This document shows, one piece after another, positions 38,799-47,498 of a stretch of 64,000 bases of DNA (positions within the stretch are counted from its first letter, which is position 1; the number at the start of each line of letters is the position of its first letter). This DNA is from Bradyrhizobium sp. CB1015 (GTDB lineage: Bacteria > Pseudomonadota > Alphaproteobacteria > Rhizobiales > Xanthobacteraceae), in contig NZ_CP104174.1 in NCBI RefSeq assembly GCF_025200925.1, positions 6,944,001-7,008,000 of the forward strand, read 5' to 3'. Position numbers and translations under genes: made by a program. The notes beneath the pieces were generated by a model. The model was not told the DNA's origin and searched no databases. It saw nothing but the letters and a program-made list of their open reading frames with translations.

Positions 38799-40409
38799 AT
38801 GCATATCGTGCGTATCGGCGCTGACGCCGACGAATTGCGGCCCGCCGAAGAGATCGGTGCCAAGGCCGCCAATCTCGCCCGCATGGCGGCGCTGGGCCTG
38901 CCGGTGCCGCCGGCCTTCGTGCTCCCGGTCAAGCTCTGCGCCGACATCATCGCCGGCCATGCGCATGCTGCGCGGCACCTGCGCGACGGCTTGAAGGAGG
39001 GCATCTCATTCCTGGAGAGCGCCACCGGAAAGCGCTTCGGGGACCGCCGCCAGCCGCTGCTGGTGTCGGTGCGCTCAGGCGCGGCGCGATCGATGCCGGG
39101 CATGCTCGACACCGTTCTCAATGTCGGCTGCACGCTGGACGCCGTCCACGGCCTGATCCGTGCGACCGGCCGCCCGCGGCTCGCCTGGGATTGCCGGCGC
39201 CGTTTCCTGGAGAGCTTCGGGGAGACCGTGCTCGAGCTCGATCAGGCCGCCATTGCGGCGTGCATTGCCGAGCTCGTCGCAGCCGAAGACGCCGGAAGCG
39301 ACCGCGAGCTCGACAGCGAAGCGCTCGAGCGGCTCGCCAGCCGCGAGCAGTCGCTGATCGAGGATCGCGCCGATGGCCTGCTGGAGGACGCCGTCGCGCA
39401 GTTGGAGGCGGCAGCCCAGGCGGTCTATCGCTCCTGGATGAGCGAGCGCGCGATGACCTATCGAAGCCTCCAGCACCTCGAAGCGCTCGAAGGCACCGCG
39501 GTCACCGTGCAGGCGATGGTGTTCGGCAATGGCGGTCTTGCCTCCGGCGCGGGCGTGGCCTTCTCGCGCGATCCGTCGACCGGCGCGCCGCGCCCGATGA
39601 TCGACCTGGTGCTCGATGCGCAGGGCGAAAACGTTGTTTCCGGGCGACGCGCGCCCGATACGGCCGCGGCGATCGCCCGCGAGCTGCCGAAGCTCGAATC
39701 GGAGCTTGGCGATGTCCTGAAGCGACTCGAGCACGCGTTCGCCGATGTCCAGGACGTCGAATTCACGGTCGAGAACGGCAGGCTCTGGATCCTCCAGACC
39801 CGGACGGCCAAGCGCACGCCGCGGGCCGCCGCCAGGATCGCGATCGACCTCGTGCATGAAGGCCTGATCTCGAAAGACGAGGCATTGAAGCGGCTGGCGG
39901 AGATCGATCTCGGCTCGCTCGCCGAAACCAGATTGGTGTCCACCGGCAAGCTCGCGACGACCGGCATCGGCGCTTCCGGCGGCATCGGCATCGGACGGGC
40001 GGCGTTCTCGTCCGAAAGCGCCCAGCGCCTCTCGGCAGCGGGCGAGCCGGTCATCCTGCTGCGTCCGGATACCAGCACCGCCGACGTCGCCAGCTTCGCG
40101 CTTGCCGCCGGCATCGTCACGTCAGTCGGCGCGCGCACCTCGCATGCGGCCTTGGTGGCGCGCCAGATGGGCAAGCCCTGCGTGGTCGGCTGCCGCGAGC
40201 TGAAGATCGATCCTGCCGCAAACCAAGCCCAGCTCGGCAATCTCGCACTTGCCGAAGGCGAGTGGATCACGATCGAGGGCGACGCGGGCGAGCTCTATCT
40301 CGGACGCTGCGAGACGATCCGGACACGGCCCGAAGCCGAGCTCGCCGAGATCGCGGCGTGGCAGGCGCAATCCGGCCAATATGACAGGCGCGCCGCCGCG
40401 CCTCAGTGA
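38799..40409 (+). CDS. PPDK-like protein lacking the PEP/pyruvate domain
   Basis: The 536-residue protein aligns by eye with PPDK over the ATP-grasp domain (GAKAANLARMAALGLPVPPA, LLVSVRSGAARSMPGMLDTV, VEFTVENGRLWILQTR). It also aligns over the swivelling domain, with phosphohistidine H449 in VGARTSHAALVARQMGKPCV. It ends about 90 residues later, where PPDK would start its PEP-binding barrel. It could therefore pyrophosphorylate or phosphorylate its own His from ATP but lacks the usual acceptor domain. GAGGA 9 nt before the ATG is a good ribosome-binding site. It belongs to the xfp-ackA-PhoU-like run and converges on the RMD1 gene with a 7-bp overlap. Confidence 0.9.
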   Translation: MHIVRIGADADELRPAEEIGAKAANLARMAALGLPVPPAFVLPVKLCADIIAGHAHAARHLRDGLKEGISFLESATGKRFGDRRQPLLVSVRSGAARSMPGMLDTVLNVGCTLDAVHGLIRATGRPRLAWDCRRRFLESFGETVLELDQAAIAACIAELVAAEDAGSDRELDSEALERLASREQSLIEDRADGLLEDAVAQLEAAAQAVYRSWMSERAMTYRSLQHLEALEGTAVTVQAMVFGNGGLASGAGVAFSRDPSTGAPRPMIDLVLDAQGENVVSGRRAPDTAAAIARELPKLESELGDVLKRLEHAFADVQDVEFTVENGRLWILQTRTAKRTPRAAARIAIDLVHEGLISKDEALKRLAEIDLGSLAETRLVSTGKLATTGIGASGGIGIGRAAFSSESAQRLSAAGEPVILLRPDTSTADVASFALAAGIVTSVGARTSHAALVARQMGKPCVVGCRELKIDPAANQAQLGNLALAEGEWITIEGDAGELYLGRCETIRTRPEAELAEIAAWQAQSGQYDRRAAAPQ

Positions 40410-41242
40410 GTGCCGGTCAGGATCTGGAAAACCCCCATCGCGATCTCGATCACGATCAGCACCACGATCGCGATCTCCAGGCGCAGCGAGCGCTGGGTGT
40501 CGATGATGTCGGTCAGCGCGTTGGCGGTTTCCGAGACCGCGGCGAGCTTGCGCTCGAGCGTGTCGAGGCGCTCCTTCAACTCGTACTCGTCCTCGAGCCG
40601 GGAATAGAGCCGGTCGAGCTCGGGCTTCTCCCAGAGCACGTCGGGTTTCTCCGCCACCGCGACGCGGCCGGCGACGCGCTGCTGCACCAGCAATGCGTTG
40701 CCGATCAATTGCAGAATGCCCTTGCGCCGGCGCGGCGTGCGGCCGTGCTCGGCGAGCTCCCGTGCAAACGGCTCGATGACGTCGAACACCGCGGCGACGC
40801 GGCGCTCGTCGCGCGCCAGCGACGTGCTCTTGGCGAGCGCATCGGCGACCAGCAGCAGCCGATCGTCGGAGAATTTGGCGAGGCAGATCGGCCCGCCCGG
40901 CTGGATCGTCTCCGCGGCTTCCTCGTTGCAGAGCTGCGCCTGCGCGATCTCCTCCTCGTACGGGCTGAGCTCTCCGGTCACGCGTGATTTCAGGTTATCG
41001 ACGAGGACCTTCTCCTCCGACGGCAACAGCCCGATCAGCACGACGACGCCATAGCGAAAGATCACGGCAAGGCCGGCATGGACGCGGAAGGCGGCCGGCG
41101 TCGAGGACACCAGCGCGCCGATCTCGAGGCCAGACGCATTGATGCGTTCGCCCAGCATCAGCGCCCGGATCCGCAAGGTGGGCGCGGCCTCCTGCTTCGG
41201 CGAGGTTGGCGCCGTGCCAACGGCGAGTTGATCGGCGTTCAT
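40403..41242 (-). CDS. RMD1/DUF155-family protein with C-terminal membrane anchor
   Basis: The 279-residue protein has the DUF155 core: LRIRALMLGERINASGLEIG, VHAGLAVIFRYGVVVLIGLL, and the conserved ALAKSTSLARDERRV region followed by the RLYSRLEDEYELKERLDTLE coiled segment. A single hydrophobic helix near the C-terminus (EIAIVVLIVIEIAMGVFQIL) would anchor it in the membrane. Eukaryotic relatives (RMD1, RMND1) are mitochondrial inner-membrane proteins linked to organelle translation; bacterial function is unknown. It faces the PPDK-like gene tail to tail. Confidence 0.88.
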   Translation of the reverse strand: MNADQLAVGTAPTSPKQEAAPTLRIRALMLGERINASGLEIGALVSSTPAAFRVHAGLAVIFRYGVVVLIGLLPSEEKVLVDNLKSRVTGELSPYEEEIAQAQLCNEEAAETIQPGGPICLAKFSDDRLLLVADALAKSTSLARDERRVAAVFDVIEPFARELAEHGRTPRRRKGILQLIGNALLVQQRVAGRVAVAEKPDVLWEKPELDRLYSRLEDEYELKERLDTLERKLAAVSETANALTDIIDTQRSLRLEIAIVVLIVIEIAMGVFQILTGTH

Positions 41243-41564
41243 ACAAGGTCTCTCCCGGCACCGAGATCACGCATTTCGTTCGACCTTTCCTGCAAGCTGA
41301 TCCTCGTCCGAGAGGGACCAACGGCCCGCGCTGCGAAATGTCGCCACGAAGCTCCGGGTTAATACCGTCAGGATCAGCTTGTGCCGAAACATTCGGCAAT
41401 ATGACCTGCCCGTGCCGGACACATTTCGCTGCAATGAACTGGCCGCAGTTTACCATCGCACGCCGAAGCGCCGTCCGAAAGTTGCACTCGGCAGCACGAC
41501 GGATCTATGACAACATCATGCAACGCTACGCTTCTCCCGAAGTGCGGACACTGAAGCCTCAATC

Positions 41565-42140
41565 ATGCTGAGCGTCATCATTCCGACCGAAGGCGTCGAG
41601 CAGACGGCGGTCGCAACCCTCGCCGCGCTGGTCCCCGGCGCCGCCGCCGGCGTGATCCGGGAAGTGCTTCTGGTCGACGGCACGCGCAACGGCGTCATCG
41701 AGCGCGTTGCCGACGTCGCAGGCTGCCGTTTCATCGGCTTCGAGGGACCTTCGCAAGGCGCCGCGCTCGCCGCCGGCGCGCTCCAGGCCCGATCGCCGTG
41801 GCTGATGTTCCTGCCTGCCGGTGCCGTGCTGGAAACCGGCTGGATCGAGGAGACCACCCAGTTCATCCAGGCTGTCGCCACCAGCGGCCGGGATCGTGCG
41901 GCAGTGTTCCGCTATGCGCGCTCACCTTACGAAAATACCGCATTGCGTGACGTCCTCCGGGCCGTGGCGCGCAAGCTCGTCGGCCCACTCGGTGATCAAG
42001 GGCTGTTGATCGCGCGTGATCATTACGACCGGCTCGGCGGCTACCCGCCCCACGCGCGCCATTCCGAGGCGCGGCTGCTGCGGCGGCTCGGCCGGTCGTC
42101 GCGGACCATGCTGCGCAGCCGGATCGTCATGGTCGGCTGA
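41565..42140 (+). CDS. Family 2 glycosyltransferase-like protein
   Basis: The 191-residue product begins MLSVIIPTEGVEQTAVATLA, the usual GT2 first strand. REVLLVDGTRNGVIERVAD stands in place of the canonical DDGS segment, followed by PWLMFLPAGAVLETGWIEE, where the metal-binding DxD of true GT2 enzymes should be. The DxD appears replaced (LPAGA), so it may be catalytically altered or use another residue. It is shorter than typical GT2 enzymes (about 230-300). The MarR-GNAT gene follows after 61 bp. Confidence 0.75.
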   Translation: MLSVIIPTEGVEQTAVATLAALVPGAAAGVIREVLLVDGTRNGVIERVADVAGCRFIGFEGPSQGAALAAGALQARSPWLMFLPAGAVLETGWIEETTQFIQAVATSGRDRAAVFRYARSPYENTALRDVLRAVARKLVGPLGDQGLLIARDHYDRLGGYPPHARHSEARLLRRLGRSSRTMLRSRIVMVG

Positions 42141-42151
42141 AGCCGAGATAC

Positions 42152-42185
42152 TTGCCAACGTCAAATAATTAATTGACAATGGCAA
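42152..42185. promoter_or_regulatory. MarR-type palindromic operator overlapping a promoter
   Basis: A 34-bp imperfect palindrome has outer arms TTGCCA and TGGCAA and inner GTCAA/TTGAC around an AT-rich centre, with 14 of 17 positions symmetric. TTGCCA (42152) and GACAAT (42175) could be -35 and -10 boxes with a 17-bp spacer. Binding of the adjacent MarR domain would block this promoter, consistent with autoregulation. Confidence 0.7.
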
Positions 42186-42201
42186 ATATCGAGGTGATCC
42201 C

Positions 42202-43161
42202 ATGCTATCGAAAGCTTCGCCATCTAGCGCCGTGGCTGAACCGGCCGCCGGCGACCATGTCGCAGCGGTCCGCGCCTTCAACCGCTTCTACACCCGCAAG
42301 CTCGGCGTGCTCGACCAGCACCTCGGCAAGAGCCCGTTCTCGCTCAGCGAGGCGCGGGTGCTCTACGAACTCGCCCATCGCGACGATCTTGCCGCAAAAG
42401 AGATCGGCAACGAGCTTGGTCTTGATCCCGGCTATCTCAGCCGCATCGTCCAGAGCTTCGACGAGAAGGGGCTGATCACGCGAAAGCCCCTGCCCGCGGA
42501 CCGCAGGCAATACCAGCTCAGCCTCACCGCCAAGGGCCGGCAGGCTTTCGCCAAGCTGAACCTGAGCTCGCAAAACGAGGTCGCCGCGATGCTGGCTCAG
42601 CTCTCCCCCGGCGATGCGACGCGGCTCACGCAGGCCATGGCGACCATCGAGGCCGTGCTGGAGCAACGCCGAAGCCCGCCCGCTTCCTTCATGCTGCGCA
42701 GCCAGCGCGTCGGCGACATGGGCTGGGTCGTCTCCCGGCAGGCTGCCGCCTACGCTGCGGACTACAACTGGGACATCAGCTACGAGGCGCTGGTCGCCGA
42801 GATCTGCGCGCAGTTCATCAGGAACTACGACGCCGCGCGCGAGCACTGCTGGATCGCGGAAGTTGGCGGCGAGCCGGTCGGCTCGGTGTTCCTGGTCAAG
42901 GCCACGGACGAGATCGCAAAACTCCGCCTGTTGCAGGTGGAGAAGAAAGCACGGGGCCTCGGCGTCGGCCGCGCGCTGGTCGAGCAATGCATCCAGGGCG
43001 CCCGCGAGCGCGGCTACAGCAAGATGACGCTGTGGACGCAGAGCATCCTGCTCGCCGCCCGCGGGATCTACAAGAGTGCGGGATTCAAGCTCGTCGCGAC
43101 CGAGCCGCATCACAGCTTTGGGCAGGATCTGATCGGAGAAACGTGGGAGCTGGATCTCTGA
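42202..43161 (+). CDS. MarR-GNAT fusion: HTH regulator with acetyltransferase domain
   Basis: Residues 1-150 are a MarR winged helix: SEARVLYELAHRDDLAAKEI, LGLDPGYLSRIVQSFDEKGL (recognition helix) and the KPLPADRRQYQLSLTAKGRQ wing. Residues 160-319 are a GNAT domain with AVEKKARGLGVGRAL-type motif A (LLQVEKKARGLGVGRALVEQ) for acetyl-CoA binding and ARGIYKSAGFKLVATEPHHS as motif B. Such fusions occur in many proteobacteria; their substrates are mostly unknown. The protein is 319 residues. A palindrome covers its promoter. Confidence 0.94.
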   Translation: MLSKASPSSAVAEPAAGDHVAAVRAFNRFYTRKLGVLDQHLGKSPFSLSEARVLYELAHRDDLAAKEIGNELGLDPGYLSRIVQSFDEKGLITRKPLPADRRQYQLSLTAKGRQAFAKLNLSSQNEVAAMLAQLSPGDATRLTQAMATIEAVLEQRRSPPASFMLRSQRVGDMGWVVSRQAAAYAADYNWDISYEALVAEICAQFIRNYDAAREHCWIAEVGGEPVGSVFLVKATDEIAKLRLLQVEKKARGLGVGRALVEQCIQGARERGYSKMTLWTQSILLAARGIYKSAGFKLVATEPHHSFGQDLIGETWELDL

Positions 43162-43211
43162 CTGTCTTAATGTAACAACGCGCGTCGTGACCTTACCCTC
43201 CCCTGGAGGGC

Positions 43212-43420
43212 AGGGCTATCGCATTTGAGAGCTTTTCCCTGCAGCCATCCTTCGAGACGCCCGCTTTGGGCGGGCTCCTCAGGATGAGGGCGGAGTGCGC
43301 GGCAGCAGTTTCAACGAACACTGACGCTGATTAGCCTCATCCTGAGGAGGCGCGTAAGCGCCGTCTCGAAGGACGAGGCGTGCGCGCAGGCCGCCGCCAC
43401 AAGTCATATGCGATAGCCCT
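43212..43420. repeat. Nested palindromic element (family D core inside 12-bp inverted arms)
   Basis: AGGGCTATCGCA (43212-43223) and TGCGATAGCCCT (43409-43420) are perfect inverted arms. Between them lies a family D pair, CATCCTTCGAGACG...CCTCAGGATGAGG and CTCATCCTGAGGAGG...CGTCTCGAAGGACGAGG. This looks like one repeat inserted in or mobilised with another. It is in the 456-bp gap 43162-43617, which contains no gene. Confidence 0.75.
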
Positions 43421-43421
43421 A

Positions 43422-43570
43422 CCCCTGGAGGGGGAGGGTCGGCTCACATGGAGCGCAGCGTAATGTGAGACGGGGTGGGGTGACGGTCTCTCCACATCCA
43501 ACAGTGCCCGAGTGGAGAGATCACCCCACCCCGCTCGCGCTGCGCGCGATCGACCCTCCCCCTCCAGGGG
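43422..43570. repeat. 150-bp inverted repeat, family H
   Basis: CCCCTGGAGGGGGAGGGTCG and its inverted copy CGACCCTCCCCCTCCAGGGG form the outer arms. ACGGGGTGGGGTGA / TCACCCCACCCCG and CTCTCCAC/GTGGAGAG form the inner ones. It could fold into one long hairpin and may serve as a transcript end between the MarR-GNAT gene and moaB, which converge. Confidence 0.8.
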
Positions 43571-43617
43571 AGGGTGGTCCGTGCCTCGATCAGCAAGACG
43601 TTATCCGCACAACGCAC

Positions 43618-44181
43618 TCACACCGTCGCGCCCTGCGCTTTCGGCCTGCGCAGATGCTCGTCCAGCCGCGGCATGATCTCGACGAAGTTGCAGGGGCGGG
43701 TGCGGTAGTCGAGCTGAGCCGCCAAGATGCCGTCCCAGCCGTCGCGGCAGGCGCCGGGCGAGCCCGGCAGGCAGAAGATGTAGGTCGCGCCCGCCACGCC
43801 CGCGGTGGCGCGGCTCTGGATCGTCGACGCCCCGATCTTGGCGTGGCTCAGCATGTGGAAGGCGATGGAGAAGCCGTCCATGCGCTTCTCGAACAGCGGC
43901 TCGATCGCCTCCGGCGTGACGTCGCGTCCGGTAAAGCCGGTACCGCCGGTGGTGATGACGACGTCGATGCCGCTATCGGCGATCCAGCGGCGGATCACGG
44001 CGCGGATCGCCTCGACATCGTCGGTAACGATCTCGCGCACGGCGAGATGATGGCCCGCGGCGGTGAGACGATCGGCGAGGGTCTGGCCGGACTTGTCGTC
44101 GGCCAGTGCGCGCGTGTCGGACACCGTGAGCACCGCAATGTTGAGCGGGATGAATTGTTTGGATTCGTCGATGGAGGCCAT
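43618..44181 (-). CDS. moaB: Molybdenum cofactor biosynthesis protein B
   Basis: MoaB/MogA-type proteins bind molybdopterin and adenylylate it in molybdenum cofactor synthesis. The 187-residue product has IAVLTVSDTRALADDKSGQT, the molybdopterin-binding VVITTGGTGFTGRDVTPEAI motif, and SRATAGVAGATYIFCLPGSP, the second conserved loop. Size and motifs favour MoaB over the roughly 400-residue MoeA. The short basic C-terminus (RLDEHLRRPKAQGATV) is usual in Rhizobiales. No other moa gene is nearby. Confidence 0.93.
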   Translation of the reverse strand: MASIDESKQFIPLNIAVLTVSDTRALADDKSGQTLADRLTAAGHHLAVREIVTDDVEAIRAVIRRWIADSGIDVVITTGGTGFTGRDVTPEAIEPLFEKRMDGFSIAFHMLSHAKIGASTIQSRATAGVAGATYIFCLPGSPGACRDGWDGILAAQLDYRTRPCNFVEIMPRLDEHLRRPKAQGATV

Positions 44182-44208
44182 GACTTCACTCCTGCTTCCT
44201 CAACCACC

Positions 44209-44333
44209 GCCGTCATCCTGAGGTGCCCGCCGTGCGGTGCGAGCGCACCGCACGGCGGGCCTCGAAGGATGGGCCAGGGGCTCGTCATCCTTCGAGGCTC
44301 GCCAAGAGGCGAGCACCTCAGGATGACGGATAC
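44209..44333. repeat. Palindromic repeat, family D
   Basis: CGTCATCCTGAGGTGCCCGC and the inverted GCGAGCACCTCAGGATGACGG flank an inner CCGTGCGGTGCGAGCGCACCGCACGG hairpin and a CTTCGAGG pair. It fills the space between moaB and the metallopeptidase gene and touches the last base of the latter. Confidence 0.8.
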
Positions 44334-45271
44334 TACAACGCTCCCGCGCCGAACGTGTTGCAGGCCTGGACCGTGCCCTGCTGATAGCCGGTCATGAACC
44401 ATTGCTTGCGTTGCGCCGCCGAGCCGTGAGTGAAGGAGTCGGGCACGACGCGGCCGGTGGCCTGGCGCTGCAGCGTGTCGTCGCCGATCGCGCTCGCCGT
44501 GGTCAGCGCGGCCTCGATATCGCCGGGCTCGACGAAGTTCGGACGCTTCTTCGCCTCGCGGTTGACCCAGACGCCGGACAGGCAGTCGGCCTGCAACTCC
44601 ACCTTCACCTGGAGCGCATTGGCCTCGGCCTTCGAGCCGACCTGCTGCTGCAGCCGCGTCACGCGCGGAATGATGCCGAGCAGGTTCTGGATGTGATGGC
44701 CGGCTTCATGCGCAATGATGTAGGCGGTGGTGAAATTGCACGCCGACTTGCCGGAGCAGCCACGGAAGCGCGTCTCGACCTCGCGGAAGAAGGCGGTGTC
44801 GAGAAAAATGGTCCGGTCGGGCGGACAATAGAACGGCCCCATGGCCGACTGTGCCATGCCGCAGCGCCCGCCGTTGGTGGCGTTGCGGAACAGGACGATC
44901 TTCGGACCGGTATAGGTCTGGCCATTGGCCTGGAAGATCTCGCTCCAGCGATCGTCGATCTCGCCGAGGATGCCGGAGATCATGCTGCCCATCTCGTCGG
45001 TCGGCGCGCCGCGCTTGCCCGAGGAGGCCTGGCGATCGGTCTGGTAGCTCGGCGCATGGCCGCCGCCGGTGAGGATCTCGGCGCCGCCGATCAGGATGCG
45101 GGGATCGATGCCGAAGGCGTAGCCGACCAGGCCGAGGATGATGATCGTGCCGATGCCGAGCCCGCCGCCGCCCATCGGCAGGCCGAACCCACCTCCTCCG
45201 CCGCCAAAGCCACCACCTTCATCGCGACGATCCTCGATGTCGTCGCTGCGGCGGAAGTCATCGTAACGCAT
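44333..45271 (-). CDS. Neutral zinc metallopeptidase, YpfJ/KPN_02809 family
   Basis: The 312-residue protein starts with a charged MRYDDFRRSDDIEDRRDEGG segment and a Gly-rich stretch. One hydrophobic helix follows (LGIGTIIILGLVGYAFGI), then the peptidase domain. The zinc motif is HEAGH in IIAHEAGHHIQNLLGI, with the downstream ELQADCLSGVWVN supplying the third ligand. The conserved AMGPFYCPPDRTIFLDTAF segment is present. It probably faces the periplasm from a single N-terminal anchor. Substrate is unknown. Confidence 0.93.
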   Translation of the reverse strand: MRYDDFRRSDDIEDRRDEGGGFGGGGGGFGLPMGGGGLGIGTIIILGLVGYAFGIDPRILIGGAEILTGGGHAPSYQTDRQASSGKRGAPTDEMGSMISGILGEIDDRWSEIFQANGQTYTGPKIVLFRNATNGGRCGMAQSAMGPFYCPPDRTIFLDTAFFREVETRFRGCSGKSACNFTTAYIIAHEAGHHIQNLLGIIPRVTRLQQQVGSKAEANALQVKVELQADCLSGVWVNREAKKRPNFVEPGDIEAALTTASAIGDDTLQRQATGRVVPDSFTHGSAAQRKQWFMTGYQQGTVQACNTFGAGAL

Positions 45272-45592
45272 GGCGGCCTTTCCTCTGGGGTCCCTGATTT
45301 AAGTTTCGACGACGCACGAAAGCGCGAAAGCTCAACGCGCCACATACGTAAAATTTCCGTTGCTTTTATCAATATCGTGGCCGGCAAAAATTGCCTAGTG
45401 CGACAGCCTGTCGATGCCAGCAAATTTTTCCGAGGGCCGAGCAGTTTTTTCCGAGAGAAATTTACAGCCTTTTTCCCGCCACGATCGATTGCGCGAGCCG
45501 CGCAATCGCGAAATACACTGCAAAACAAGGCGAATCCGCGCAACAATTTGTGCGCGAACGATGATGCGATGACTGCTCACGAAAGCGGCGGG

Positions 45593-45607
45593 TTAAGTCG
45601 ATTTTTA
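45593..45607 (+). promoter_or_regulatory. CtrA-like site TTAA-N7-TTTA upstream of ccrM
   Basis: TTAAGTCGATTTTTA matches the CtrA consensus TTAA-N7-TTAA at seven of eight positions and is about 83 bp before the ccrM start. In Caulobacter, CtrA activates ccrM late in the cell cycle. The 418-bp gap 45272-45689 contains no gene and is markedly A/T-rich compared with its surroundings. Confidence 0.5.
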
Positions 45608-45670
45608 CTTTGCCCGTTCAATGTAACGGCCAGTCGGTTGTTTGGTCCCGCGTCGCCGACAGCGTCGCCT

Positions 45671-46820
<1,150 letters not shown>

Positions 46821-46830
46821 TTTCCTCTAA

Positions 46831-46969
46831 GTCATTCCGGGGCTCGCCACCGGTCCGCGCGCAGCGTGGCCCGATGACCGGCTCCGCGAGAACCCGGAAT
46901 CCATCCAACCACAGGACTTGCGGCCCAATGGATTCCGGGCTCGCGCCAAGAGGCGCGCCCCGGAATGAC
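46831..46969. repeat. Palindromic repeat, family A
   Basis: GTCATTCCGGGGCTCGC and GCGCGCCCCGGAATGAC arms, with inner AACCCGGAATCCAT/ATGGATTCCGGGCT arms. It lies just after ccrM and may form the 3' end of its transcript. Confidence 0.85.
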
Positions 46970-47045
46970 AGCAGTGGTGCTTGAATGAGGCGGCAGCCAG
47001 GACTAGATTCCTCCGATCAGCCCCGTCCTGACCGGTTGGGCTCCC

Positions 47046-47372
47046 ATGCGACGACAGTCCGAGACATTGCTGCTGGTGCCGCTGCTGCCGATCTTCCTGA
47101 TCGGCATGTTTCCGATGTTCCTGATCGCGCTGCTCGGATTTTTCGGCCTGGCGCTGTTCGGCGTGCTCGTGATCTGCGTTGGGCTCGCCAGCAGCAACGA
47201 GGCGCACGACACTTTCAATCACGACGTCATCGTTCACGGCTATTCGCGCGGTTCGGAGCGCGCGGCGCGGGCCTCCGACATGCATCTCGCCGCGCGGCTC
47301 GGCCTGCGGCTGGAGGCCGTGGGTGCGGCCATGGTCGTCGCGGCGGCAATCGGCCTCTGTTACGCCGCCTGA
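47046..47372 (+). CDS. Hypothetical membrane protein (108 aa)
   Basis: The protein begins MRRQSETLLLVPLLPIFLIG and continues with two strong hydrophobic segments (FLIALLGFFGLALFGVLVIC). A polar loop follows, SSNEAHDTFNHDVIVHGYSR, then a final hydrophobic helix LRLEAVGAAMVVAAAIGLCY. I recognise no family. The gene stands alone between ccrM and a glutathione S-transferase gene. A small hairpin (47372-47390, arms ATCTGCG/CGCAGAT) follows directly after its stop. Confidence 0.7.
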   Translation: MRRQSETLLLVPLLPIFLIGMFPMFLIALLGFFGLALFGVLVICVGLASSNEAHDTFNHDVIVHGYSRGSERAARASDMHLAARLGLRLEAVGAAMVVAAAIGLCYAA

Positions 47373-47498
47373 TCTGCGTACGGCGCAGATACCGCCCGGC
47401 AAACTCGCCGGTTGCTCTCTCCGACGAGGTTCAGGCAAGACAGGCTCGCCCAATGACGCCGCCTCCGCGCGCGGCAATAGACACCGGGGAGATGCCTG

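Noticed and set aside
43212..43570. CRISPR array
   Set aside because: Repeats are inverted, nested and of unequal spacing, and no cas gene is present.
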